A stretch of DNA of 64,000 bases from Polyangiaceae bacterium (GTDB lineage: Bacteria; Myxococcota_A; Polyangia; Polyangiales; Polyangiaceae). The stretch is from contig JAFGBI010000225.1 in assembly GCA_016933275.1 (NCBI GenBank), positions 94,622 to 158,621 on the forward strand, written 5' to 3'. The notes under the pieces are model-generated. The model searched no databases. It had not been told where the DNA came from and saw nothing but the letters and a program-made list of their open reading frames with translations. Both the position numbers and the translations under genes were made by a program. Each line of letters begins with the position of its first letter. The first letter of the stretch is position 1. Of this stretch, positions 52,231 through 61,072 are shown in pieces.

Positions 52231-53222
52231 AATCGCCCCATCACGGCCGCCATCCCTGGCGAGATCAGGAGGCTCATCCGCTGCGTCCGCGCGCGTGGAC
52301 GCAGCGAGACCACGACGAGGACACCGGTAGTCAAGGCTACTACACCGGTGAGCCCGAGGAGTACATTGGTGCGAAGCTCCCGCCGTTCGCCATCTTCGAC
52401 GCGGTCCTGACGTTCGGCCTCGGTGAGACCCGATACGTCCCCCTCGAACTCGCGAAAAGCTCGCCGGGTGTCGAGGCCGCTCGCCAGCGAGGCCACCCCC
52501 AACCCCGCGGTGGCCCCACCGGAGACCAGGACCCAAGATCGGAGCGGCGAGCGCGGACGTGGAGCGGCCGCTCGGACCTCCGGCTCGGCGGTAACGACAG
52601 CAGGGGGACGGGGGGTGGGTGAAGCTGGCGCCGGAGGAGGGTGCCGGGGCGCGGTGATCGCCAAGCGGAGACGCTCCCCTGGCACCACCACCGCCTCCCG
52701 CTCCGAGACGATCTCCCCGTCGATCTCGACCCGGATCCGGTGCGCTCCGGGGTTCACCCTCGCCGACGGCGGATCGCCGTCGGCCCGCTCGCCGTCCACG
52801 GTGAGCACAGCCTCCGAATCCTCCACCGTGATCAGGGCAACCTTGGCCTCGACCTGGTCCCGGAGGGCGCTGACTTCGGGGAGCATGCCGTCCGGTGTCG
52901 CCGGATCGGCGTACACCTCGCGGACGTGCGCGGCGGCTTCGAGGAAGAACCCGAGCTTCGCCTCGGCGAGCGCCACGTTGTAGAGCACGACCGGATGCGC
53001 CTTCAGCGACTGGGCAGAGCGAAAGTGACGGAGCGCGAGCTCGTAGTCCTCCGCCTCGTACGCCATGACGCCCGCGGCGAAGGCTGCCCTTCCGCACTCC
53101 GCTGGCGTCCCCGCGCAGGCCGGGGCGGCTGGTTCGCCGTTCGGCTCCGCGCCCACGGCGCTCGCCATGAGGGTGACCGCACCGAGGAGGCACGGCATCA
53201 GCACCTTTCGCCACGAGCTCAC
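52227..53222 (-). CDS. Exported TPR protein with PEGA-like domain (second copy of the 25842 architecture)
   Basis: Start uncertain: GTG 53222 or ATG 53198, both giving the Sec signal LMPCLLGAVTLMASAVGA; the track start 53375 is too long. A TPR pair (GVMAYEAEDYELALRHFRSAQSL; VLYNVALAEAKLGFFLEAAAHV) is followed by a PEGA-like strand set (AVLTVDGERADGDPPSARVNPGAHRIRVEIDGE), a Pro-rich linker and two TM helices (SWVLVSGGATAGLGVASLASG; NVLLGLTGVVALTTGVLVVVSL). Same domain order as the protein at 25842-26897 though sequences differ. Its stop codon lies in the repeat terminus. Likely part of the kinase neighbourhood. Confidence 0.8.
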   Translation of the reverse strand: MSSWRKVLMPCLLGAVTLMASAVGAEPNGEPAAPACAGTPAECGRAAFAAGVMAYEAEDYELALRHFRSAQSLKAHPVVLYNVALAEAKLGFFLEAAAHVREVYADPATPDGMLPEVSALRDQVEAKVALITVEDSEAVLTVDGERADGDPPSARVNPGAHRIRVEIDGEIVSEREAVVVPGERLRLAITAPRHPPPAPASPTPRPPAVVTAEPEVRAAAPRPRSPLRSWVLVSGGATAGLGVASLASGLDTRRAFREFEGDVSGLTEAERQDRVEDGERRELRTNVLLGLTGVVALTTGVLVVVSLRPRARTQRMSLLISPGMAAVMGRF

Positions 53223-53737
53223 CGAGCGTGGCTTATTCCCCAGGACAGCGGTTACCAAGGCCTCGGCGCGCACGACGAACACCATCTTCGGGGATCCGGC
53301 CCCGCCGCGTGAGAAAAAAATAGCGGGACCCCGCGCGCCGTACCGCGTCGAGGTCCGGACAGGCGAATCCGGCAAGAGCCCCTCGACGCCACCCGGTTCC
53401 TGGTGCTAAAGCCCGCGCGTCCAAGGCGGCAACCGTGTCCACCCCCGCCGGTGTCTCGCGATCCGCCGCCGGTCTCTCCGTCGCCCCGTGGCGCGGGACC
53501 CGGCAAGCCACGCGGCCTTGCGCACCATTGCGCGGGCGGGCGGACGAACCCTGATCTCACACTGATTCCTGCCGAATCCGGGTCCATGCGACCACGATAC
53601 GTCATAATGGTGGGTGGCGGCCCGCTCACCATCGGGAGACTGGACCGCCGGTCGCGCGTCCATGACCGCGCTCCTGCCCCGTCGAGGCGCGCATTGGACG
53701 GGGATGCCGTCGGTGGCACGGCGATGGCGGTGGCACC
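53223..53737. other. 515-base divergent intergenic region with a terminator-like hairpin
   Basis: On the minus strand GCGGGGTCCCGC followed by TATTTTTTT (53334 down to 53314) resembles an intrinsic terminator or attenuator ahead of the TPR gene, though the loop is tight and no minus-strand gene precedes it. The rest holds promoters for the Ehr operon. ORF 53403..53741 is Pro/Arg-rich and not supported as a gene. Confidence 0.3.
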
Positions 53738-54436
53738 GTGAAGCTCAACCAAGGCGAGGCCGCCAATCTGGTCGGCGTCTCGGAAGGAGCCATCATCCGA
53801 CTCGCCAAGGACGGCGCCATCCCCTGCCAGCGTCTGGAGGGTGAATACTGGTTCCACCGCGCCGAGCTCCTGGAGTGGGCCACCGCGCGCGGGTTCGCCG
53901 TGGCCACCGACGCCTTCTCGGCGTCCCGCCGCGCCAACGACCTGCCCCTCCCGCGGTTCGCGCACGCGCTCCAGATCGGAGGGATCCACCACGGCATCAC
54001 TGCGCGCAACCGTGACGAGGCGTTGCGCGCGGTGGTCGATTGCCTTCCGGTGGAGGACGAGAGCGAACGCGAGCTCCTGCTTGCCGTGATGGCCGCCCGG
54101 GAGGCGATGGGCTCGACGGGCATCGGGGACGGGATTGCCATCCCGCACGCCCGCGCCCCTGTCCTGCTCGAGACCCGTAACCCTTCGATCGTGCTCTGTT
54201 TCCTCGAGCAGCCGGTCTCGTTCGGCGCCGTCGACGGACGCCCCGTACACACGCTCTTCTCGATGGTCACCCACACCGTCCGCTCACACCTCCACCTGCT
54301 CGCTCGCCTCGCTGCGTCCCTGCGAGACCCGGACTTTCGCCGCACCGTCCTCGAGCGAGCGCCCGCTCCCCGGATCCTGGCCGAGGCGACGCGCGTGGAG
54401 CTCCAGCTCGGCCATCCGGGACCGGAGGAGCGATGA
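53738..54436 (+). CDS. HTH (excisionase/MerR-like) protein fused to a PTS EIIA (PtsN-type) domain
   Basis: GTG 53738. Residues 1-50 are an excisionase-type winged HTH (MKLNQGEAANLVGVSEGAIIRLAKDGAIP, LEGEYWFHRAELLEWA). Residues 80-225 are an EIIA fructose/Ntr domain: IHHGI at the start, LLLAVMAAREAMGSTGIGDGIAIPHARAP with the phospho-accepting His in IPHAR, and LHLLARLAASLRDPDF. Such fusions can link nitrogen-PTS phosphorylation to other targets. The gene is on the same strand just before the Ehr complex genes with a 43-base gap, so it is probably the first gene of that operon and may regulate it or sense energy state. Confidence 0.85.
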   Translation: MKLNQGEAANLVGVSEGAIIRLAKDGAIPCQRLEGEYWFHRAELLEWATARGFAVATDAFSASRRANDLPLPRFAHALQIGGIHHGITARNRDEALRAVVDCLPVEDESERELLLAVMAAREAMGSTGIGDGIAIPHARAPVLLETRNPSIVLCFLEQPVSFGAVDGRPVHTLFSMVTHTVRSHLHLLARLAASLRDPDFRRTVLERAPAPRILAEATRVELQLGHPGPEER

Positions 54437-54479
54437 GCGCACCGTGCGGCTGTACAAGCCTCCCCGTCCGAGGACGAGC

Positions 54480-56444
54480 GTGAACGAGCTCTTGGTACTC
54501 TGTGCGATCGGGATCGTGGCCACGAGCGGGCTCGGCGCGCTCCCGTTCGGGACGCGTTCGGTGACGGGTGACCGGATCTTCGCGGCGTGGTTCGGGGCCG
54601 GGGCGGGGCTCGGCGCCGTCGCAGCAGGACGCGCCCTCGCGGGTGTCCCGGCCACCCCGATATCCCTACCCTGGCAGGTGCCGGGCGGTGAGCTCGCGAT
54701 CGCGCTCGATGCGCTGTCGGCGGTGTTCTTGCTCCAGATCTGCCTGGTGGGGAGCCTCGGCACGGTCTTCGGCCTCGCCTACTGGTCCGCGCGGGAGCAT
54801 CCGGAGTCGGCGGCCCAGCTCCGCGTCTTCTATGGGCTCCTGGTCGCGGGGATCGCGCTCCTCCTCGTCGCCAAGAACGCGGTCCTGTTCCTCGTCGGCT
54901 GGGAGATCATGGCCCTCGCCGCGTTCTTCGCCATCACCACCGACGACACCGACGCCGAGGTCCGCGCGAGTGGGTACGTCTACCTCGTCGCCACGCGCGT
55001 CGGCTCGCTCTTCCTCATCGCGACGTTCGCGGTGCTCCGCTCGTTGACGGGGTCGTTCTCACTCGCCATCACTGGACTCTCGGGAGACACGGCGGCGGGA
55101 ACCGCGATCTTCGCGTGCGGACTCGTCGGGTTCGGAATGAAAGCCGGGATGATGCCCCTCCATGTCTGGCTCCCTGGCGCGCACGCCAACGCGCCGAGCC
55201 ACGTCTCGGCCCTGATGAGCGGCGTGCTGATCAAGATGGGCATCTACGGCCTCTTCCGGATCACGGGCTGGTTCTCGACCGTGCCGCTCGCCTGGGGGCT
55301 CGCGCTGTTCGCGCTCGGTGCGTTGTCCGCGGTCCTCGGCGTCGCCTTCGCGCTCGGACAGCACGATCTCAAGCGCCTCCTCGCGTACCACAGCGTCGAG
55401 AACATCGGGATCATCGGGATGGGGCTCGGGATCGCCCTCATTGGGCGTTCGCTCCAGCAGCCGACGCTGGTCGCCCTAGGGTTCGCTGGTTCACTGCTCC
55501 ACGTGTTCAACCACGGCCTCTTCAAATCGCTCCTCTTCTTCGCCGCCGGTGCCACCATCCGCGCGACCCACACCCGCGAGATCGATCGCCTCGGCGGACT
55601 CATCCGGCAAATGCCACGAACCGCCGTCGCCTTCCTCGTGGGGGCGGTGGCGATCTCGGGGCTCCCGCCGCTCAACGGCTTCGTGAGCGAGCTCTTCCTC
55701 TATCTCGCGATGTTCCGCTCCCAAACGCTCGATCTCGGCGCCGCCGGGCTCTTCGTCGCGCTCGGCGCCCCGGTGCTCGCCCTGGTCGGCGCGCTCGCCG
55801 TTGCCTGCTTCGCAAAGGTCTTCGGCATCGTGTTCTTGGGGCTCCCACGCGCCCCCCAACCCGCGAACCTTCGCGACGCGCCCCCGGCGATGCTGGCGCC
55901 GATGGTGGTGCTCGGGCTAGCCTGCGTCGCGATCGGCGTCGTACCGAGTTGGGTCGGCCCGCTGCTCGAGCGGAGCCTCGCCGCGTGGACGGGGGAGCCC
56001 ACGTCACTCGTGGGGCTAGCCCCGCTCTCGACCCTCTCGTGGCTGAATGCCCTACTGCTCGCCAGCCTCCTGGTCTTCGGTTTCGCCCTCGTGTCGGCGA
56101 CCGCGAGGAAGGCCGACCGCCAACCAACCTGGGACTGCGGCTACGCAGCGCCGACGCCCCGCATGCAGTACACGGCGTCCTCCTTCGCGGACGGCCTCGT
56201 CGAGCTCTTCTCCCACGTACTCCGCCCGGAACGCCACACGGCCCTCATCGACGGCCCGTTCCCGCGGCCGAGCTCCTTCTCGAGCCACGTCCCCGATCTC
56301 GTGCTCGACCGGATCCTGACCCCCGTGGCCGCGCGCCTGGCGCGCGGCGCCACGTGGTTCCGCTGGATCCAGCGGGGAACCGTGCACCTCTATCTGCTCT
56401 ACCTGCTCGTCACGTTGATCCTCATGTTCGTCGTGTGGCGCTAG
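54480..56444 (+). CDS. hyfB: HyfB/HycC-like proton-pumping subunit (NuoL/M family)
   Basis: GTG 54480 with GAGGA 5 bases upstream; GTG 54444 is an alternative, and the track start 54135 lies inside the previous gene. 654 residues, about 16 TM helices. The proton-channel core keeps VGWEIMALAAFFAI (Glu of TM5), GFGMKAGMMPLHVWLPGAHANAPSHVSALMSG (Lys of TM7 and the broken helix), HDLKRLLAYHSVENIG and LLHVFNHGLFKSLLFFAAGA. The C-terminus has the WDCGYAAPTPRMQYTASSF block specific to HyfB/HycC rather than NuoL. It is the antiporter-like pump of a membrane-bound complex. Confidence 0.9.
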   Translation: MNELLVLCAIGIVATSGLGALPFGTRSVTGDRIFAAWFGAGAGLGAVAAGRALAGVPATPISLPWQVPGGELAIALDALSAVFLLQICLVGSLGTVFGLAYWSAREHPESAAQLRVFYGLLVAGIALLLVAKNAVLFLVGWEIMALAAFFAITTDDTDAEVRASGYVYLVATRVGSLFLIATFAVLRSLTGSFSLAITGLSGDTAAGTAIFACGLVGFGMKAGMMPLHVWLPGAHANAPSHVSALMSGVLIKMGIYGLFRITGWFSTVPLAWGLALFALGALSAVLGVAFALGQHDLKRLLAYHSVENIGIIGMGLGIALIGRSLQQPTLVALGFAGSLLHVFNHGLFKSLLFFAAGATIRATHTREIDRLGGLIRQMPRTAVAFLVGAVAISGLPPLNGFVSELFLYLAMFRSQTLDLGAAGLFVALGAPVLALVGALAVACFAKVFGIVFLGLPRAPQPANLRDAPPAMLAPMVVLGLACVAIGVVPSWVGPLLERSLAAWTGEPTSLVGLAPLSTLSWLNALLLASLLVFGFALVSATARKADRQPTWDCGYAAPTPRMQYTASSFADGLVELFSHVLRPERHTALIDGPFPRPSSFSSHVPDLVLDRILTPVAARLARGATWFRWIQRGTVHLYLLYLLVTLILMFVVWR

Positions 56445-56457
56445 GAGGCGCCATCCC

Positions 56458-57372
56458 TTGCCCGTCCACCAGGTCGTCCTCCACCTTCTCTGCCTGCTGA
56501 CGCTGCCGCCGCTTCTGGTCGGCATCATCGTCAAGGTCAAGGCGCTCTTCGCGGGACGCGTCGGGGCGCCGCTCCTCCAGCCGTACCTCGACCTGTTCCG
56601 CCTCTACCGGAAGGGCACCGTCCTCAGCAGGACCTCGACATGGCTCTTCGTCGCCAGCCCCGTGGTGGCGATCGTGACCATGCTGCTCGCGGGTCTCCTC
56701 GTGCCCTTCGGGTACCCGAGCGCGCCCCTCGCCTTCACCGGGGACTTGGTGCTCTTCGCCTACCTCCTCGGGCTCGCGCGGTTCTTCACCCTGCTCGCGG
56801 CCCTCGACACGGGATCGGCCTTCGAAGGGATGGGTGCCGCCCGAGAAGCCACCTGGGCCTCGCTCGCCGAGCCGGCGCTCTTCCTTGGCCTGCTCGCGCT
56901 CGTGCGGCGCTCCGGCTCGATGTCCCTGTCCACCGTGCTCGACGTGTCGCTGGATCGTGGCTGGGGCGAGAGCTCCGCGGTGCTCTTGCTGGTCTTCGTC
57001 AGCCTCTTCGTGGTGTTCCTGGCGGAGAACTGCCGCATCCCGTTCGATGATCCGAACACCCACCTCGAGCTTACGATGATCCACGAGGCGATGGTGCTCG
57101 ATCACAGCGGTCCCGCCCTCGGTCTCATCCTCCAGGGCGCGGCCACCAAGCTCTTCGTCCTCGGCGCCCTGGTCGTGCACACCATCCTGCCCATGAGTCG
57201 GGGCTCGAGCGTCGTTGGCTGGGCGAGCTTCCTCGGGGCGATGATCGGGCTGGCCGTGGCGGTCGGCGTCATCGAATCGACCATGGCCCGCGTCCGCATG
57301 AAACGCGTCGCTAGCCTGCTCATCGCCGCATGCGTACTCGCCGGCTTCGGCGTGATCCTGACCGCGAGGTAG
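56458..57372 (+). CDS. hyfC: HyfC/HycD-like membrane subunit (NuoH family)
   Basis: TTG 56458, 13 bases after the HyfB stop. 304 residues, eight TM helices. NuoH-family hallmarks: GRVGAPLLQPYLDLFRLYRKG after TM1, AENCRIPFDDPNTHLELTMIHEAMVLDHSGP in the central loop, where the conserved Glu/Asp residues form the link between the catalytic subunit and the membrane. It should anchor the large subunit and pass charge to the pumps. Next gene begins 2 bases after the stop. Confidence 0.9.
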   Translation: MPVHQVVLHLLCLLTLPPLLVGIIVKVKALFAGRVGAPLLQPYLDLFRLYRKGTVLSRTSTWLFVASPVVAIVTMLLAGLLVPFGYPSAPLAFTGDLVLFAYLLGLARFFTLLAALDTGSAFEGMGAAREATWASLAEPALFLGLLALVRRSGSMSLSTVLDVSLDRGWGESSAVLLLVFVSLFVVFLAENCRIPFDDPNTHLELTMIHEAMVLDHSGPALGLILQGAATKLFVLGALVVHTILPMSRGSSVVGWASFLGAMIGLAVAVGVIESTMARVRMKRVASLLIAACVLAGFGVILTAR

Positions 57373-57374
57373 TC

Positions 57375-58019
57375 GTGACCGCCCTCGTCGATAGTCTCCT
57401 CATCCTCGTCCTACTCCTGAACTTCTTCTCGCTGGGAACGACCCGCGTGAAGGCGCTGATCAACGGCTCGGCCGCGCAAGGGGTGGTGATCGGCTTCGTG
57501 GCCCTGTTCTCGCAAGGCGAGCTCACCGTCGAGACGGCGGTGGTGGCGGTGAGCGCAGTGACGCTCAAGGGGATCGTCATCCCTCGCCTGCTGCTGCGCG
57601 CCCTTCGCGACGTGCGCATTCGGCAGAACATCGAGCCCTTCATCGACTACGTCCCCTCCTTGCTCATGGGCGCGGTGGGTAGCGGCCTCGCGATCCTCTT
57701 CGCGAACACCCTCCCGCTCGCCCCGGAGCACGAGGGCGCGCTCCTCGTCCCCACCTCACTCTCGACCGTGCTCACCGGATTCCTCCTCCTTACCACGCGG
57801 CGGAAGGCGATCAGCCAAGTCATCGGCTACCTCGTGCTGGAAAACGGGGTGTTCATCCTGGGCCTCACGCTGGTCGGCGCCATGCCGTTCCTGGTCGAGC
57901 TCGGCGTCCTTCTGGATCTGCTCGTCGGAATCTTCGTCATGGGCATCATGGTCAACCACATCGGCCGCGAGTTCTCGTCGCTCGACACCTCCCGCCTCGC
58001 TCAGCTCAAGGAGGAGTAG
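57375..58019 (+). CDS. hyfE: HyfE-like small membrane subunit (NuoK-related)
   Basis: GTG 57375 with GAGG 5 bases upstream and 2 bases after the previous stop; the track start 57330 overlaps the previous gene. 214 residues with six TM helices. HyfE signature near the C-terminus: VIGYLVLENGVFILGL (TM Glu) and FLVELGVLLDLLVGIFVMGIMV. HyfE combines a NuoK-like unit with extra helices. Confidence 0.9.
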   Translation: MTALVDSLLILVLLLNFFSLGTTRVKALINGSAAQGVVIGFVALFSQGELTVETAVVAVSAVTLKGIVIPRLLLRALRDVRIRQNIEPFIDYVPSLLMGAVGSGLAILFANTLPLAPEHEGALLVPTSLSTVLTGFLLLTTRRKAISQVIGYLVLENGVFILGLTLVGAMPFLVELGVLLDLLVGIFVMGIMVNHIGREFSSLDTSRLAQLKEE

Positions 58020-58022
58020 GCG

Positions 58023-59453
58023 GTGGCCCTGGCGCTAGTCCTCGTTCCGTGGTGCTTCGCGGCGGTGATCTTCGCGATCCGAGGGCAGCGTGCCCGCCCC
58101 TACCTCGTGGCCGCCGGAACATTGGTGCAGGCGATCCTGGTCCTGATTGCGCTGTTCCTGCCGGAGGTCACCGCGATCGAGGGATGGCTCCGTCTCGACG
58201 CCCTCGGCCGGCTCGTCCTCGGCACGACCACGGTGCTCCTTCTGGCAACCGCCGTATACCTTCCCGCCTACCTCGAGCAGCACCCCACCAAGTCGAACCG
58301 CGGTTTCTGCACCTGCATGATGGCGTTCGCCGGGGTCGTCGGCCTGATGACGCAGGCGTACCACCTGGGGCTGCTCTGGGTCGGGCTCGAGGCGAGCACC
58401 CTGGCGGTCGCGCCGCTCATCTACTTTCACCGCACGCCACGCTCCCTGGAGGCGGTGTGGAAGTACCTGCTCATCGGCTCGGTGGGGATCGCGCTGGCCC
58501 TGTTCGGTTCCTTTTTGCTTGGCTATGCGGTGCTCCACGGGGGCGGGCATCCCTCGCTCCTGCTCCCGGACCTCGTCGCGAGCGCGCCGAGGATGTCACG
58601 TCCCTGGCTGCATGCCGCGCTGCTCGTGTTGCTCGTCGGCTATGGCACCAAGATGGGGCTTGCCCCGATGCACACGTGGAAGCCGGACGCCTACGGCGAG
58701 GCACCCGGCGTGGCCGGCGCGCTGCTCGCGGGGGCCGTGACCAACTGTGCGTTCCTGGCGGTGCTACGGGTCCATCGCGTCGCGGTCGCCGCGGGCGAGG
58801 CCGATTTCGCCCGTCGACCGCTGCTCGCGCTCGGCCTCCTTTCCATGCTCGTCGCTGGCATCTTCACGGTGCGCCAGAAGGACTACAAGCGCCTGCTCGC
58901 CTACTCGAGTGTCGAGCACATGGGGATCCTGGCCATCGGGATCGGCATCGGAGGTGGGGCCGTATTCGGGGCGCTGCTCCACATGGTGAACAACGCCCTC
59001 GCCAAGGGGACGCTGTTCCTCACGGCCGGAAACCTGCACCGAGCCTTCGGCAGCAAGTCAACCGACCAGGTGAGGGGGGCCATCCGGCGGGTTCCGGCCT
59101 CTGCAGCGCTGCTCCTGGCCGGATTCTTCGCGATCACGGGGTCACCTCCGTTCGGACCGTTCCTGAGTGAGCTCACCATAGTCGGCGCTGCGATCGACCG
59201 CGGACACATCCTGGTGGCGGGCACCTTCCTCGCCCTCCTCGCCGCCGTGTTCGTCGGCATGGGGGCCACGATGCTCGCCGTCGTGCAGGGCAACGCGGAT
59301 GGGACCGACTCGACCCCGCCTGTCCGCGAACCGGTGGCGCTGGTGGCCCCCGCCGCCTGCCTTCTCTGCCTCGTGCTCCTCCTCGGGCTCCACGTCCCCG
59401 AGCCCCTCGCCGCACTGCTTCGAGAGGCCGCCGCCGAGCTGGATGCGCCATGA
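58023..59453 (+). CDS. hyfF: HyfF-like proton-pumping subunit (NuoN/M family)
   Basis: GTG 58023, 3 bases after the HyfE stop. 476 residues, about 14 TM helices. Antiporter-like motifs: LGLLWVGLEASTLAVAPLIYF (Glu), VGYGTKMGLAPMHTWKPDAYGEAPGVAGALLAG (Lys), KDYKRLLAYSSVEHMGILAIGIG and LLHMVNNALAKGTLFLTAGN, all diagnostic of HyfF and absent in NuoN. The second pump of the complex. The stop overlaps the start of the large subunit (ATGA). Confidence 0.9.
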   Translation: MALALVLVPWCFAAVIFAIRGQRARPYLVAAGTLVQAILVLIALFLPEVTAIEGWLRLDALGRLVLGTTTVLLLATAVYLPAYLEQHPTKSNRGFCTCMMAFAGVVGLMTQAYHLGLLWVGLEASTLAVAPLIYFHRTPRSLEAVWKYLLIGSVGIALALFGSFLLGYAVLHGGGHPSLLLPDLVASAPRMSRPWLHAALLVLLVGYGTKMGLAPMHTWKPDAYGEAPGVAGALLAGAVTNCAFLAVLRVHRVAVAAGEADFARRPLLALGLLSMLVAGIFTVRQKDYKRLLAYSSVEHMGILAIGIGIGGGAVFGALLHMVNNALAKGTLFLTAGNLHRAFGSKSTDQVRGAIRRVPASAALLLAGFFAITGSPPFGPFLSELTIVGAAIDRGHILVAGTFLALLAAVFVGMGATMLAVVQGNADGTDSTPPVREPVALVAPAACLLCLVLLLGLHVPEPLAALLREAAAELDAP

Positions 59454-61063
59454 CCCGCAGCGACGAGCAAGATCCCGGCCGAGACGGCAACGATCCGGGC
59501 GCCCTCGGCGGCGAAGGACGCGTCGATCCCCGGGCGCATGAGCCGGGACCCGCGCTCGCCGCGTTCCGCAACGGGCGGTCGCTGGCGCTCGAGGAGATCC
59601 CGGTGCTCTCGCTCGAAGAGCTCCGCAATGCCGTGATCCAGGCGCCGAACGGCCATGGCCGAGTGTCAGCGCTCTTCGCTGTACCCGCGGCCGATGGGTT
59701 CACGCTCTATGCCGTGTTGTCCTGCGAGGCCGATGGCCTGATCCGCGTGGGGCGCGCCGCGCTCGCCGAGCCGAGCTTTCCGTCGATGACCCCAGAATGC
59801 CCGCAGGTGCACCTCTTCGAGCGGGTGCTCGCCGAGCGCTGGGGCCTCGTGCCCGAGCAACACCCCTGGCTGAAGCCCGTCCGCTTCGCTCCGCCTTGGA
59901 GCCGAGAGCCAGACCTCGACCCCCCTCTCTCCGCCGAGCGCTCCGCCATCGCCCTCGAGCATCCATATCGCATCGACGGCTCCTCCGTGCACGAGGTCGC
60001 CGTCGGCCCCGTCCACGCCGGAGTGATCGAACCCGGGCATTTTCGCTTCCAGTGCCACGGAGAGCTGGTAATGCACCTCGAGATCAGCCTCGGCTACCAG
60101 CACCGCGGGATCGACCGCGCGCTCGCCGGCGGTCCGGCGCCACGCACCATCCCCTACGTGGAAACCCTCGCGGGGGACACGACGATCGGACACACCCTCG
60201 CCCATTGCGAGCTCGTCGAGGCGCTCTCGGCGACCCGGGTGCCGCCGCGGGCGCTCTCGATTCGGGCGATCGCGCTCGAGCTCGAGCGGCTCGCCAACCA
60301 CGTGGGTGATCTCGGCGCGCTCGCCGGCGATGTGGGCTACCTGCCAACGGCGTCCTTCTGCGGCCGCCTACGCGGCGATCTCCTCAACCTCTCGGCGGCC
60401 CTCTGTGGCAGCCGGTTCGGGCGTGGGCTGGTCCGTCCCGGAGGGGTCGCCTTCGACCTCGAGCCGGAGCGCGTCGAGCGGATCGCCAAGGGCCTCGAGG
60501 CGACGCTCGGCGACGTCGGGAGCGCGGTGACCCTGCTCTGGGAGAGCCCCTCGGTGATGGAGCGCTTCGAGAACACCGGCGTCCTGACGCCCGACACCGC
60601 CGACGCGCTCGGCCTCGTGGGAGTCGTGGCCCGAGCCGCTGGCCTCGACCGCGACGTGCGCCACGACTTCCCCGCCGGGATGTACCGCCTCGCACAGATC
60701 CCGACCTCGGTGGCCCGCACCGGCGACGTGTTCGCCCGGGCCTATGTCCGCTGGCTCGAGGTTCAGCGTTCGGGAAGGTTCCTCCACGAGCAACTCCGTG
60801 CACTCCCTGCCGGCCCCGTTCGACGGCCCGCCGCCGAGCTTCGTCCGGGCCGCCTCGCCGTCTCGCTCGTCGAGGGTTGGCGCGGCGAGATCTGCCACGT
60901 CGCCATCACCGACGCCCAGGGCCGCTTCGCCGCCTACGAGGTCGTCGACCCCTCCTTCCACAATTGGACGGGCCTCGCCCTCGCCCTCCGCGACCAGGCT
61001 ATCTCCGATTTCCCTCTCTGCAACAAGAGCTTCAACCTCTCGTACTGCGGCCACGACCTCTGA
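59450..61063 (+). CDS. HyfG/HycE-like large subunit (NuoC-NuoD fusion) lacking nickel-binding cysteines (Ehr-type)
   Basis: ATG 59450 overlaps HyfF by ATGA. 537 residues: NuoC-like part (about 40-160) then NuoD/large-subunit part. In [NiFe] hydrogenases the L1 motif RxCGxC and the L2 motif DPCxxC bind nickel. Here L1 reads ETLAGDTTIGH (Cys to Ala and Thr, about 234) and L2 reads DPSFHNW (Cys to Ser and Asn, about 498). The flanking fold is well kept (HLEISLGYQHRGIDRAL; ELERLANHVGDLGALAGDVGY; FPLCNKSFNLSYCGHDL). It cannot hold a NiFe centre; such proteins define energy-converting hydrogenase-related (Ehr) complexes. The real electron donor or acceptor is unknown. Confidence 0.9.
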   Translation: MTRSDEQDPGRDGNDPGALGGEGRVDPRAHEPGPALAAFRNGRSLALEEIPVLSLEELRNAVIQAPNGHGRVSALFAVPAADGFTLYAVLSCEADGLIRVGRAALAEPSFPSMTPECPQVHLFERVLAERWGLVPEQHPWLKPVRFAPPWSREPDLDPPLSAERSAIALEHPYRIDGSSVHEVAVGPVHAGVIEPGHFRFQCHGELVMHLEISLGYQHRGIDRALAGGPAPRTIPYVETLAGDTTIGHTLAHCELVEALSATRVPPRALSIRAIALELERLANHVGDLGALAGDVGYLPTASFCGRLRGDLLNLSAALCGSRFGRGLVRPGGVAFDLEPERVERIAKGLEATLGDVGSAVTLLWESPSVMERFENTGVLTPDTADALGLVGVVARAAGLDRDVRHDFPAGMYRLAQIPTSVARTGDVFARAYVRWLEVQRSGRFLHEQLRALPAGPVRRPAAELRPGRLAVSLVEGWRGEICHVAITDAQGRFAAYEVVDPSFHNWTGLALALRDQAISDFPLCNKSFNLSYCGHDL

Positions 61064-61072
61064 GGGACGAAC

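Noticed and set aside
53711-53737. Sigma-54-like site (TGGCACG then TGGCG) before the HTH-EIIA gene
   Set aside because: The -12 element does not match TTGCW and the site would place transcription start at the start codon.
53252-54274. 340-residue minus-strand ORF
   Set aside because: Antisense to the HTH-EIIA gene and overlapping the TPR gene start; no ribosome binding site or motif.
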